DNA of 64,000 nt from Myotis daubentonii (taxonomy: Eukaryota; Chordata; Mammalia; Chiroptera; Vespertilionidae). The position numbers and the translations under genes are program-made. Shown one piece after another: positions 44,413-56,120 of the stretch. Position 1 is the first letter of the stretch, and each line of letters begins with the position of its first letter. The notes below the pieces were generated by a model. The model was not told where the DNA came from and did no database searches. It saw only the letters and a list, made by a program, of their open reading frames with translations. The DNA lies in assembly GCF_963259705.1 (NCBI RefSeq), contig NC_081847.1:93410964-93474963 (forward strand), read 5' to 3'.

Positions 44413-46635
44413 GCCCATCTCAAAAATAATAATTGTTAAAGTGTTGGGAAAGAGATAACAGAGTAGAACAGTTGTTTTTATATTTCTTCCTGTAACTGTT
44501 GGGGATAAATCAATAGGATATGCAAGTCACAACAAATATGTATTTTTTTAATAAAGTCACACAGACCCTTTTTTTCAGTATTTTAATAGTCCACAGTTCT
44601 CAATTTGGAGGTTAGGACTAAGGATTTTCAAGTACACCTAGAAAATTAATTGCCTTATTAATTATCAGAGCTCTAAATTCAGTTCAGCACAGCACACTGA
44701 GCACCTCTTGGATTCAAGGGACCGTACTTATGAGCAGGGAGCGGAAGGAGCCATACAAAACACAGGGAGCCTGAATGTACATCTAATGCTGCACATAAAG
44801 TAGCATTATTCTGAGTCATTCCATCTCCAGTCGTCTGCACTTTCCCGCAGGCTGGGAGGTGGATGTACGCTCTAGTGTGCTTTCCCCTCACAGGTGACCT
44901 TCAGCTTTGCCTAAAGCAATGCTGCTGCTCTTTCTGCCTCACCTTTGTTTAATGAGAGCCATCGCCTTCCTAATGCCAAGGTCGGGTTAATGGACTGAGA
45001 GGGGAGAAAATCTAAGGGATCCCTCCGTTTCACACCAGACTGCCTTCCTGCCCTGTGCTTTTCATCCCTCATCCTACTCCCATCTGCCAGGATAACAATT
45101 GGGGGGTTTCTACTGCCTTCTTCTTGCCCAGGAGGCTATGTCGGGGTGGCAACATCTCCTGCAGGAAGGAAGGACAAGTTCTTCTTTTCCAGCATCCTAG
45201 GTAACACTGTCCCTCTGCAAACCCACTCTCCCCCACCCCCGCCCGCCCCCACCCCCGACTGCTTTCAGCTTTCACACCTACCCTTCCCCCAGGTCTGTGC
45301 TCTGTTCTGATTTACATGTTTTCTTTTACTCTCCCTCTTCTGGGGTAAGTGTTAATTATGTAGACAGATTGTAAAAAGCTCTTTCTTCTTGTAAACAGCT
45401 ATTTTTTCCTTAGTAGTGGGTTTTGTTTAACTGGCTTCCTCCTGCCTGAGTCTTCCCTGCGCCCAGGGATTAGCTGGTCATTGTTTAACTTTAGCATCAA
45501 GAGGAGAGAGGGCCCTTCATCCACAGTTCCCCTTGAGCGAGTCAGTCTTGGAATCAGAAATCGCACCTGTCCCTCGGGAACTGACTCTCGCCCATGAGCT
45601 TGGAAAGCTCGTCATGTTTTAGTTTAGAATCACTGTAAGAGCAAAATATCGCCTATCAAACCAACCATTTTTTCTTCTACCAATTTACGAACTTCCTCTA
45701 CTGCCCATATCAAGAAATGCTTGCAATTGTCGAAAGCACTTGCGGAAATGTGAGCCATGGCCCCTTGCTTGGGGAACTCCGAGTGGATTCCAGAAAGCTC
45801 CTGGGGTGATGGCGACAGCCACTGCTCCTCCCGGCCCTCCCGCATAATCCTTAAAATATCACGGAAATGTACTTGCGATGTGACTTCCTTTGCTGGTGAA
45901 TTTGTTTTTTTCTAATCAGGAGGTGGCTCTCAGACATTCACTTCCCATCTGACCTCAGATGTTACTTTTGGGGGCCAGTGTTGGTGTGAAAATTGGTTTT
46001 GCCATCAATAGCTTACTATTACCCTTCCACCAGCCTAGCCGTTTCCCACAGGAGTTTTTGGCTTTGCCTGACACCTCCCCGGTTCCTCTTTCGAAGGCTA
46101 AGTCAGTGTTCCCCCGGGAGCTTTTGAGGGTGGTTGAAAGGGTGGGGGGAGAAAGAGAGAGAATGCTACACACAGCAGCGTGAGTCGTGTTGTGTCTTCC
46201 CACTGAGGGAACACAGGGGTCTCCTCGGAGAGGGGGTGTGGCCTTGCCAAGCAACAGTGCCCTGGGCATTAGACACAAGGCCATGACCTTGGCCTCATTA
46301 AGCAGGCGAACTGGTTGGTGAGCTCCTATTTGCTTGGCAGTTGATGGGGCTTCTTAACTCAGGTTTCAGTGAAGGTTCGTAAACAAGCTGATCTCTTATG
46401 CAAGATGGTGTGTGTGTTTGTTGTTTCTAAGGAGATGTTTACATTTTCATTAGATTCTCAAAAGTGGGTACAACTTCTGTTTTAAAGTTAAGATTACACT
46501 CAATGAAATTGTTCTAAAACGAAGTCATTTCAGTATTTCTTTAAATAAAGCAAGCGTTTATTCCTGAGACAGATGTCTGTAACCTGAGGTAGATTCTGTA
46601 CTCTCATGTTATATTATGAGAGACATCCCTGAACT
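44413..46635. other. Intronic non-coding DNA
   Basis: No recognisable repeat or exon in about 2.2 kb. A C-rich run lies at 45229-45258. Confidence 0.5.
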
Positions 46636-46646
46636 CTGACCTTTTA

Positions 46647-46864
46647 TTTCTTTAAATATGTTTTTATTGATTTTAGAGAGAGGAAGGTAGAGGGAGAGAG
46701 AGATAGAAACATCAATGAGGAGAGAGAATCATTGATCAGCTGCCTCCTGCACACCCCACACTGGGGATCGAGCCCACAACCAGGACATGTGCCCTGACCG
46801 GAAATGGAACCGTGACCTCCTGGTTCATAGGTCGACACTCGACCACTGAACCACACTGGCCAGG
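46647..46864 (-). mobile_element. Ves SINE with target duplication
   Basis: Flanks 'CTGACCTTTTA' at 46636-46646 and 46865-46875 are identical. Confidence 0.93.
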
Positions 46865-46875
46865 CTGACCTTTTA

Positions 46876-47259
46876 ATATTTATCCCTTTATGCCCTTAAG
46901 TGGTATTAAATGTACCCTGTCCACCTTAGAAATCTATTACTTTTGCATGAGAGGGAAGTGACCATTGACTGTCCATTTCTGAACTTCATATATCCATAGG
47001 ACGTGAAGGGTTTTCCCTTCATTCCATGGCCTGTCTTTGGAAATGCAATTCATTCATAGTCGATGTAGATGTCAGGTGGCCCGAACCCTGTGTTCCTCTC
47101 ACAATAGAAGAGGCCTATGTCTGGCCACGCTGCCCCACTAAGCCGGGCTGTTCCTCATTAACCGAGGGCAGTCCAGTCCCGGGTAAGGCAGCGGCAGACA
47201 ATGGAGCAGGGCCCGCTGGAGCCATCTGCCAGCTCCTCCTGTCTCCCCTAAGTCTTCAG
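46876..47259 (+). other. Intron end with candidate 3' splice site
   Basis: Non-coding. 'CTCCTCCTGTCTCCCCTAAG' then TCTTCAG makes a plausible pyrimidine tract and AG acceptor ending at 47259. A frame open from 47026 joins the CHST9 frame, but its upstream part does not look like protein. Confidence 0.45.
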
Positions 47260-47260
47260 C

Positions 47261-47437
47261 ATGGACACCGGCACGGTTATAGCATATTTGGCAAGAAGTG
47301 TCGCCACCAGAGTGAAATGTGGATGCTTCGACATTCCAGGTTACTTCCGGGACGAGTGCTCAGGAGAAGAGGACGGACTGCGGCTCGGTGCCAGCACCAT
47401 GCGGGGCGCAGCGAGGAGGAGGAGCGCCGCCATCTGA
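47261..47437 (+). other. Upstream open reading frame in CHST9 5' UTR
   Basis: Starts ATGGACACC and ends TGA at 47435-47437, in a different frame from CHST9. If the exon starts at 47260 its ATG would be the second base onward of the exon. It could lower translation of the main frame. The 58-residue product matches nothing I know. Confidence 0.3.
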
Positions 47438-47442
47438 GGGCC

Positions 47443-47542
47443 ATGCGTCCCCAGGGGCTCTTCCTCTCGGTGCTGATGTTCGGGGCGGCAGGGCTGCTCC
47501 TCTTCATGTACCTGCAGGTCCGGATCGAAGAGCAGCACTCAG
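47443..47542 (+). CDS. CHST9: CHST9 first coding exon (N-terminus only)
   Basis: CHST9 transfers sulfate from PAPS to C4 of terminal or internal GalNAc on N- and O-glycans in the Golgi. This exon gives 33 residues plus one base (phase 1): a 5-residue cytosolic tail (MRPQG), a single hydrophobic anchor at about residues 6-24 (LFLSVLMFGAAGLLLFMYL) and the stem start QVRIEEQHS. The run FLSV-FG-AGLLLFMYLQV-IEEQH is what I recall of human CHST9; its paralogue CHST8 shares the FGAAGLLLF part but not the stem. The start is the ATG aligned with the third methionine of the human protein (position 8 by my alignment). The two earlier human methionines have no in-frame counterpart, so the tail is shorter by seven residues. 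The PAPS-binding catalytic exons are outside the window, at least 16.4 kb further on. Confidence 0.85.
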
Positions 47543-47878
47543 GTAAGGCGGGTCCTGGCCCGCGGGAATCGCAATGCCATGGCCCCCTACATGGGCTGCG
47601 ATGGTGACAGGCCTGGGAAAGCCATCACAGGGCTGAGAACAACCGACATGAGAGAGCTGAGTCCCCTCGCTCCGGAAAGAAGGGGGTGCACAGGTCCGCG
47701 GCCTTTGCTTGGTGGCTGGGGACGCTGGACTTTTTGTTACCCAGGTGGGAGCCACAGCGGCCCCGCAGCCCGGCCGGGACCCCGCACAGGGAACTTGTCT
47801 ACACAGATGGGTCGCTTTTATCCCACCTGCGTGTGTCCGCTAAGCTTTGGGCACAAGCCGAACAGGAGCGGAACTGCA

Positions 47879-47931
<53 letters not shown>

Positions 47932-48004
47932 GTTCCTTCTTAATTTTTGTGTTGATACTCAAAAATGATGTAGAAATTCTTTAATACCTCTACTTTAAAG
48001 CAGG
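47543..48004. other. Start of CHST9 intron 2
   Basis: GC-rich at first, then a (CT)n at 47884-47925. The frames at 47579-47968 come from read-through of this region and the CT run. Confidence 0.55.
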
Positions 48005-48232
48005 GTGTGGCAAACCTTTTTTGCAAATGAATGGCTGGAAAATATTTTAAGCTTTATAAGCCACACGGTCTGTATCATAACCACTTAACCCTGCCGGCGT
48101 ATCAGGAAGCAGCCCTAGCTTATCTGTGCACAAATGGACCAGGTTGTTGTATTCTGATAAAACTTACTTACAAAAGTAGGCGATGGGCCGGATTTGGTCC
48201 AAAAGCAGTAGTTGGCTGGTTTCTGCTATACT
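48005..48232 (+). mobile_element. Ancient hAT-Charlie-type element
   Basis: 'GTGTGGCAAACCTTTTTTGC', 'AATATTTTAAGCTTTATAAG', 'CCACACGGTCTGTATC' and 'GGGCCGGATTTGGTCC' follow a eutherian MER-type hAT whose exact subfamily I will not name. Much older than the bat-specific hATs. Confidence 0.7.
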
Positions 48233-48361
48233 TATATTTTCATCATTTAGTTTGTAATTACTGCACTTTGGAGCACCCAGTTGCTTTAGAGTGGATACAT
48301 TAATAATGATAATAGGAAATGGAGTGTGCTTATAATGATGAAAGGAAATGTTTTAGAGCAT

Positions 48362-48401
<40 letters not shown>

Positions 48402-49227
48402 TGGTGAAATTCAGTTGTTTTTCCATTAGCATAAATAGATGATGGCTTATGATTGTTAAGGGAAATAAAGTAAAAACAGAAGAACAATTTCTTGTTTCCA
48501 ATTGTAAAAATTATTCTGGATTTAATGCCATTAAGAATCTACTCTGAAAGATAATTCAATATTGAATCACTCATATGACCATTTTAAAAGTGGTTTCTAT
48601 TTTTAAATGCCGTTCCTTGGTTAATTCTCAGAGGATTTATTTAATTTATATAGTAACCCTTGGGGAAAGAGGTTGCATATGACTTCCTAGAGAATATGTA
48701 ACATGTTGCCAAAAGTCATTCTTAATTCCCATTACAATTTACATAAACTATAATATCATCTGTTTTCTATACTACTACAATAATTTATCATGATAACTTG
48801 TAATATGTAATGAAACCATCTGTGATGAAGTATAGAGGCTAATTCCTTCTGCAGTACAACTTCTAGCATAGATCTCACATAGGCAGCCTTCAGTGGGTGT
48901 CTGTTGAATAAGTAAATAAAAGAATGAATGACTAGATTTAACACTTCCGGCAGCACGCAGACTAGAATGCACAGAGGAGAAAAAACTTAAGAGCTCTCAT
49001 TATTGGGAGGTTGGCTAATGTCATAGACTCATGACATATTTCACCAGAAAAGTATCACAGCAGGTCTCCCACATGCAAAAGAAAATGTATTCATATAGAC
49101 AGACTAATGGAGAAGTACCATGATTTAGTCACGTCAGTAAGAAACGACATGGTATCTGAAGAAGCAGTCAAGCCATACTCTACATGTAATGCCATTTACA
49201 AGAGGAGTTTGTTCACAAGCATCAGTA
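48233..49227. other. Intronic non-coding DNA
   Basis: (CA)n at 48365-48397. Nothing else recognised. Confidence 0.5.
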
Positions 49228-49470
49228 GCTTCCATTTATTGAACGCTTAATAAGAGCTGAATATTTACATAAAGTTTCTCTAACCCTAACGATGTGTGAA
49301 TGAGTTTGATATTCTATGTGTATAGACGAGGAAATGGAGGTTCAGGCAAAACTTACCCAGGGCCTCACATGTGTAGGGAAATCTGCACCTGGCTTGGTTT
49401 GTGCTGTTTCGGAGCCCATGCCTCTACCCCCCACCGGGCTTCTGGGAGGGGAAAGGGTGAATCATGTTAC
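49228..49470 (-). repeat. MIR SINE (ancient)
   Basis: 'CTTCCATTTATTGAACGCTT', 'TAGACGAGGAAATGGAGG' and 'ACTTACCCAGGGCCTCACAT' are MIR on the reverse strand. The tiny hAT at 49479 lies at its edge. Confidence 0.65.
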
Positions 49471-49478
49471 CCCTAGAC

Positions 49479-49529
49479 CAGCAGGCGCCAACCAGTGGTC
49501 CGTGAGGTCCGAAAGGTTGGCGACGGCTG
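49479..49529. mobile_element. 51-bp mini hAT element
   Basis: Ends CAGCAGGCGCCAACC and GGTTGGCGACGGCTG are inverted at 13 of 15 positions. It is flanked by perfect 8-bp CCCTAGAC copies (49471-49478 and 49530-49537). Only about 21 bp separate the two ends, so it is close to the smallest unit a transposase could move. Confidence 0.85.
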
Positions 49530-49699
49530 CCCTAGACTACAAATACAAGCAACTGAGACTCAGAAACTTCAAGTGATTTGCTCAAAGCTAAGAGTTTTCA
49601 AAGTGTGACCCACGCTCTGATTTTACTCCTTCTCAGAAGCCCTGAAAGAGCTTCACCAAGAAAGTGGTTGAGATAAGCATATAACAGATGCCCAAGTAT

Positions 49700-49916
49700 T
49701 TTTTTAAATATATTTTATTGATTTCAGAGCGGAAGGGAGAGGGAGAGGGAGAGAGAAACATCCATGATGAGAGAGAATCATTGATAGGCTGCCTCTTGCA
49801 CGACCCCTACTGGGGATCAGGCCCACAACCCAGGCATGTGCCCTGACCAGGAATCCAACCGTGACCTCCTGGTTCATAGGTTGATGCTCAACCACTGAGC
49901 CACACTGGCCAGGCTA
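49700..49916 (-). mobile_element. Ves SINE with target duplication
   Basis: Flanks 'GATGCCCAAGTAT' (49687-49699) and 'AATGCCCAAGTAT' (49917-49929). Confidence 0.93.
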
Positions 49917-49929
49917 AATGCCCAAGTAT

Positions 49930-51009
49930 GAGTGCAGATGGTTTTAAATCGCTGACTTGGTACCCTCATGTCATTCACAAGTTCATAGACTTGTAATCTC
50001 TTTGGGAAGTTGGATTCTTAATTGAGTTCATCATTTTTCCAAGTTGGGAAATTATTTTCCCTGGTCAAGATGGGCTGGTAAAACATTTGCCGTTTATTCT
50101 CTTCATCTTTATTTGTACTTTGCTAGAAGTGCTTTCTCTGATTCTCAATGTCTGTTCAATGAATTACCTACTATTTCACAGTCTACTCATGACAGTGAGC
50201 ATAAACTTTAGGACAGGATTCCTTTAGATGATTGTTTTACTGAAGAAACATTTTATTTTTCTCCAAGAAGACTTCCAGGTAGAGTTCTGCCCTCACCCAG
50301 GCTAGCACCTGGGTGGTGATTCTGTTGTTTTCCAGGTAGATAGGTGCACGTGTGTTTTACATGTTTTTCAAATAACATCGGGAGAATCAAACATCGTTAA
50401 AAGCAGTCTCTCTTCAATCAGAAGATATTTGGTTGGGGGCTTTGATGTGAAGTTAAAAATTAGAAAATCTATCCTTTGGTCACTTTATAAATGTCACTTA
50501 AAGAATGGAAGATGGCTTGGTTTTGGGTCCTGAGACCTTATGTGAGTTGCACAGATTAAAAAATCTGAAATGGTTTTGATTTTTTATCCATATCAGTTGA
50601 ATATGAGAACTCGTAAGCTCTTTTCATATGTTTTATTTGAGGCCTTTAAAATCTAATAAGATATGGATTATTTTCTATGTTGTCCTAGTTTTTCTGGGTT
50701 CTTCTGTTAAAATAAAATGCTTCAGAATTACAAAAAAACTTAAATATGCTCTGATATGCTAGTAAAAAAATATTATGAATACACAAAACTTTTGGAGGTG
50801 AAGAGGAAAAATGAGAAATTAAATTAAATTCTATCCAATTATACAGCAGAGAGTTCCATAATAACAGCCATTTTTCAGTACCGTCATCAATTAATCTATG
50901 CATTTCTTCATGCTAATTTTCAGTATGTGATGTATTATTATGAATTTCATTTTGTACCACTTTTTCTAGTTGCTAAGAGTACAAGTGTTATATTCAGAGG
51001 AATCTTGAA
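49930..51009. other. AT-rich intronic DNA
   Basis: Nothing recognised. Confidence 0.5.
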
Positions 51010-51178
51010 AATCTCACCTCCGCTTTCCGCCGTGTGACCCTAGGCAAGTTGGCATCTCTGAGCCTCAGTCTCCTCCTCTGTGAAATGGGACAGTAAGCTT
51101 GCACACAGGGTTGCAGTGAGGATTAAGGAGACAGAGCCCACAAAGCTCGCCGTGGTGTCGGGCGCACAGCAGCCCAGG
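51010..51178 (+). repeat. MIR SINE (ancient)
   Basis: 'GTGTGACCCTAGGCAAGTTG', 'GAGCCTCAGTCTCCTCCTCT', 'GTGAAATGGGACAG' and 'GTTGCAGTGAGGATTAA' are in MIR order. Confidence 0.78.
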
Positions 51179-51263
51179 GCCTGTGAGCTGCGCTGGCGGT
51201 CCTGGCGGGGCGCGGAGCAGCATGGTCTTTTCCCGAGTTTTTCAGCTAAAATCTCAGGAAAAC

Positions 51264-51481
51264 GCTGGCCGGCAGGGCCCAGTGACTGAGCGTCCACCTA
51301 GGAACCAAGAGGTCTTGGTTCGATTCCCGGTCAGGGCACAGGCCCAGGTTGCGGGCTCCATCCCCAATGGGGGGGCGTGCAGGAGGCAGCCGATCAATGA
51401 TTCTCTCTCATCATTGATGTTTCTCTCTCTCTTCCCCTCTTCCTTCCTCTCTGAAATCAATAAAAATATATATTTAAACAA
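51264..51481 (+). mobile_element. Ves SINE
   Basis: Head 'GCTGGCCGGCAGGGCCCAGT', B box-like 'GGTTCGATTCC', tail 'TGAAATCAATAAAAATATA'. Likely duplication 'TCTCAGGAAAAC' / 'TTTCAGAAAAC'. Confidence 0.9.
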
Positions 51482-51493
51482 TTTTCAGAAAAC

Positions 51494-52339
51494 AATCCCA
51501 AGCCTGGGCCTTAGCTGATTAAGAAAAAAATAAAAGGCTCAGGCCCGGCCCCGGCTGTGAGTTGGGAGGATCTAACCGGCACGGAGCCATTGTCCACAGC
51601 GTGGCAGCCGAAGGGGGTGACAGGACGGGGTGCAGAGAGCAGAGCTGGGCCCGAGGGCTCTCATGTCCACACAGGCTGCCCAAGGGCAGAGTATCCATTC
51701 ATGCAACCACGCTTTTTAAAGACTTACAGACCAGAGGTGCCAAAACTGGAGAATACAGAGGCCTGATGGAGGGCCCGACAGAGTCCCTGTCCTCAAGGCC
51801 AGGCCTCGTGGACTGTAAGATGGTCCTGAGTCCGGCCAAGGTGTTGGCACGAGAAGCCAGTCCAATGTGGCAGAAAGGAGCTAGCCCTCCATCAGGAGGC
51901 AAGATAATGAGTGGGAACCAGGAGCAAGAGCCCAAGCAGGTTTTAGTGAGGGAATGCTGACCAGATAGCAGCTTTGGGGGGAGAACTGCGGGGACGGAGG
52001 TGGCGGGGGGGGGGGGGGGGGCGGGAAGGGGGAGGGGAGGGAGGACAGGAGCAGAGCACCAGCCAGGGGCAGGGATGAGGAGGGCCAACTCAGGGTAAAT
52101 CCCAAGGCTGGTCTTTCTCCGCCCACACCCCACCCCCAGCTGCTGTTAAATAGAAGAAACAGCAGGAGGTGTGGCACTTGCCGTTCTGTATGCGCTTAAG
52201 ACAGGGGCAAGACTCCATCAGACAGAGTGAGAGTCTGAGCTTTAGAGAAGGTCAAGACCGTCTCGCATGACACCTGTTCTTTACGATGTAGATCCAGTCA
52301 CACCACTCCCCTGTTTAAAGCTTCTACATGCTCAGAACG
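51494..52339. other. Non-coding; poly-G at 52005-52021
   Basis: GC-richer, with overlapping frames on both strands that match no protein I know. Confidence 0.45.
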
Positions 52340-53290
52340 GAGTTGCTGAATCACATGGTAGTTGTATTTTTAATGTGTTGACCTCCATACTGTTTTCCAT
52401 GGTGGCTGCGCCAATTTACATTCCCCCCAACAGTGCGAAAGGGTTTCCTTTTCTCCACGTCCTCGCCAACACTTCCTTCTAGCCTTCTGGACGGTAGCCA
52501 TTGTCACAGGTGGGAAATGACATCACATTGTGGTTTCTGATTTGCAGTCTCCTGATGATTAATGGTGTAGAACATTTTACTGTACCGGTTTGCCGTCTGT
52601 ATGTCTTCTTTGAGAGAATGACTATCTAGATTTTTCTGTTTATTATTTAATTTGTTTTTTTACTTTTGAGCTGTATGAATTCTTTATGTATTTTGGATAT
52701 TAGCCCCTTATGAGGTATACAGTTTGCAAATATTTTTCCCATTCGATAGGTGGCCTTTCCGATTTGTTGATGGTTTCACTTGCTGTGCAGAATGTTTTAG
52801 TTTGATGCGATCTCACTTGGGTTTGTTGTTGTTGTTTGTTGCTGTTGCTTTTGCTGTCAGATTCAACAAATTATCACTAAGACCAACATCAAACAGCTTA
52901 CAGCCTATGTTTGCTTCTAGGAGTTTTATGGTTTCAGGTCTTACACTCAAGTCGTTAGTTCACTTTGGGTACTTTTTCTGTAAGGTGTGAGATAATGGTC
53001 CAGTTTCCTTCTTTTGCTTATGGCTGTACAATTTTCCCAACACCATTTACTGATGAGACTATCCTTTTTCCATTGCATATTCTTGGCTACTTTGTCATAA
53101 ATGAACTGACCATATATGTGTGGGTTTATTTCTAAGCTCTATTCTGTCCCATTGATCTGTGTGTCTGTTTTTATAGCAGTAACCTTGTTTTAATTGCTAT
53201 AGCTTTGTAAGTTTGAAATCAGTGAGTGTGATGCCTCCAGCGTTGTTCTTTCTCAAGATGCTTTGCCATAACCAATAACTTTTTCACTTT
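52340..53290 (-). mobile_element. L1 LINE ORF2 fragment, antisense
   Basis: 'CTCCATACTGTTTTCCATGG', 'TCTCCACGTCCTCGCCAACA', 'TATGTATTTTGGATATTAGC', 'CCAACACCATTTACTGATGA' and 'TTGCTATAGCTTTGTAAGTT' follow L1 ORF2 in reverse. Several stops; dead. Confidence 0.88.
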
Positions 53291-54227
53291 AATGGGTACA
53301 TGTTTATCTTAAACATCCACTTGTCTGACTTTTCCTTCATATCTCTGACTGGACCTTTTTTTATGATTTCTATGAGTTCTTTCTGATATACACTAAATAC
53401 ATACTAATTTGTGAATTTAATTTAGGACTCAACATTAGCATCCAACATCAATTACTTAGTTATGAGTTATTGGAGATAGAATCATGTAGCTATAGTTCCA
53501 TCTTTTCAAAACTCATTGTCACCAATCCGAGCTCTATAGGACCTTGACCCTGAACATACTTGGCCTAGAAATGTGTTCTTCCTGGTCAATGATATAAACT
53601 TCCCGGAGATCAGGGTTCTGTTTAAATCCTCCATGCTATTAGCCAAAGCAGATGGCTGCTTTTAATTTTTTCCTTTTGCAGAATCACAGTAAACATCAGT
53701 AGGTTCAGGTTACATTTTAACCCTCCTGTGTGAAAGGAAGTAGCTACCTGGTTCCGACTGCAGCCAAAGTAAAGCCACCTCATGGCTTTTTCTCGGACAG
53801 TTGGTTCGGGACTTCCCAAGCACCCGGCCCGACTTCGCTATTTCTAAGGAGATTCTGCCTTGCTCCTTTCAGACTATATGTATTGCGCGGCCTATGGAGT
53901 TGTGCTTCTAGACTGGATTGGTGTCATTCTTTCCCCTTGAGCCTCTGCGATAAGAAAGTGTGTTCCTTCCCTCCAGATCAGGCTGCTCATTCTGGCTGTG
54001 ATGTTGCTGCACTGAAATTCTGTTTCCTTCCAGGGAACCTTCGTCTGAGCTGGAGCTAAGCCACCTGTGCGTGGCAGGGCGAGATGCCACTGTCAGGAAT
54101 GTAAAATCGCTCTTCTTTTAAAAGTCACTAATTTTGGTCACTTCCTCTAATTTTGATGAGGGCGGCAAGGATTCTTTTAGTTAAATGAACACATGCTCCC
54201 GCTACCCACTTCTGGATGCCACCATAT
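53291..54227. other. Intronic non-coding DNA
   Basis: Short frames only (up to 109 codons, 53730-54059) without recognisable homology. Confidence 0.45.
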
Positions 54228-54244
54228 CCCACCTTCCTTTTTTT

Positions 54245-54449
54245 AAAAAAAACCCAAACAAACGTATTTTTATTGATTTCAGAGAGGACGGGAGAGGGAG
54301 AGAGAGATAGAAACATCAATGATGAGAGAGAATCACAGATTGGCTGCCTCCTGCACGCCCCACACTGGGGATGGAGCCCACAGAGCATGTGCCCTGACCC
54401 GGGATTGAATCGTGACCATCTTGGTTCATAGGTCATAGGCCGGCCAGCC
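54245..54449 (-). mobile_element. Ves SINE, head partly lost
   Basis: The right (head) end stops early at 'GGTCATAGGCCGGCCAG', missing the 'CAACCACTGAGCCA' part by an internal deletion. Flanks 'CCACCTTCCTTTT' and 'CTCACCTTCTTTTA' are a diverged duplication. Confidence 0.85.
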
Positions 54450-54464
54450 CCTCACCTTCTTTTA

Positions 54465-55999
54465 TTGGTTTCCCATCTCAGGGCCTTTGAGTTAGCTGTT
54501 CTCTCTTCCCAGCTGCTCCATGGCTGGCTTCTCCGCATCCTCAGGATGCAGCTCAAGATCCCATGTAAAGTAGATAAGATAACCACTGATGTTTTCCCTC
54601 CCGGCACCTGTCCCATTGTTTCTTAACAGTTACTTCCGGGCACTGATTTCTATTCGTCATCATTCTTTTTATTTACATACAGCTCACCTCTCTCAATAAA
54701 ACACGCGCTTTCTGAGGGCAGGGGACTTGCATGTTGGTCACTACTGTGGCTCCCGCTGCCCCCACACTTCCAGGTCTTGATTTCAGTGGTCACTTCACTG
54801 TGTGTCTCCACTGTCCTCCAAAAGGAATAAGAATGGGTATGCGAAGTGGGGTAATGGGTGTTACAGACAATGCAGGCTGGGGTTGCAAAAGGCGGGTGCC
54901 TCCAGGACTCCATTGTTTCGGCAACAAGGTCGTTCCTCTTTCCATGATGATAGGCAGTTCTCGGATGAGGAGAATGGACCGCAGGTCCCGGGGCATACAA
55001 CTCCCAGCCAGGTCAGAATGTGCTTTCTTGAGTCAGAACAAAACAATCACGTTAACAGAGCAGGATTCCTATTTCCTGAAGCTCTAGCTCGTCCCCACGA
55101 CTCTAGCTCTCCCTCCCGCCCCTCACGAAAGGTCCTCCTTGAGGCCGGGAAGGTGTCCCCTGGAGAGACGTCGTCTCCCTTTGCGATGCTTCGATGCTTC
55201 GTGTCTAACAGAGGCAGGATCATTGTTTCATGGCCACGTAGGAAAAGTTGAAAGCGGAATGTGGAGTTCCATCAAATGGCCTTTGGAGGCCCTTTACCAT
55301 GTTACATTCCCAGTGGCTGTCGCTGTGTGTCTGAAGGAGATATTAGCAAATAAACAAAGGCACTCACAGAGGCGCTCTGATTTAGAGATAGCATTTGGTG
55401 GTGGAAAGCACTGAGCCTGTTTTGTGTCCTTGAACAAGTGGATTATTCTCCCCAGATTCCAGCTTCTTTCCTCCTCTGATTGCCATACCCGCTTCCTTGT
55501 TCTCATCTAACCACCCTCCTGAATTTGACCTTTACCGCCACATTCCTGTGCATGGCTCTATAATTTTTAACACTTATCTATAGTCCTTTTTTTAATATTT
55601 TTAGCCCCAAATAAAAAGTTGTCTATCAGCACATACCCTTTGCAACTTGCTTTTTCATTCAGCATTCAGTGTTTGAGATTTATTTATATGTTGATACATG
55701 TAGCTCTAATTATATATTGATTAGAGTTCTAATTGGAGCTGCATATATCAATACATATCAATCACCTAACTGCTCTATAATATTTTGTTATGTGAATATG
55801 CTGCAATTTATTTGTCCAGTGGATGTGTATTGAAATTGCTTCTAATCTTCTGCTGTCACACACATCTTTGTTTACATGTTTGAGAGTTTCCATCAGAGGT
55901 CAAGTTGCGTGTTCTTTAAAATAAACATCCGCTTCAAGATTCTGTGATTCCATATTATATCTTCTCCTCTGCTCCCACAAGTCAAAAGTAGGACTTGTT
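54465..55999. other. Intronic non-coding DNA
   Basis: 55560-55910 resembles an old LINE piece in reverse ('CTTTTTCATTCAGCATTCAG') but too diverged to name. The 149-codon frame at 54802-55251 overlaps frames in every other phase and I do not support it. Confidence 0.4.
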
Positions 56000-56120
56000 A
56001 AACACTACATGGTGAGGGCCTGGGAGGGGTAGGTGGGGGTGGGGGGCTCAATGGGGGGTGGAAGGGGGACAAAGGGGGTATCTGTAATACTTTCAACAAT
56101 AAAGATAAATTTTTAAAAAG
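56000..56120 (+). mobile_element. L1 3' UTR fragment
   Basis: G-rich stretch followed by 'CTGTAATACTTTCAACAATA' and an A-rich end, the sense version of the 3' end seen at 20.93 kb. Confidence 0.7.

Larger units (their letters stand above)
47260..47542 (+). other. CHST9: CHST9 exon carrying the start codon (limits inferred)
   Basis: The 3' limit is firm: CTCAG|GTAAGG at 47542/47543. The 5' limit at 47260 rests only on the best-looking upstream acceptor. The exon would contain 183 bases of 5' UTR and 100 bases of coding sequence. The UTR part includes a 58-codon upstream frame (47261-47437) that stops 5 bases before the main ATG. Confidence 0.5.

Noticed and set aside
54802..55251. 149-codon frame
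   Set aside because: Other frames of similar length overlap on both strands and none resembles a known protein.
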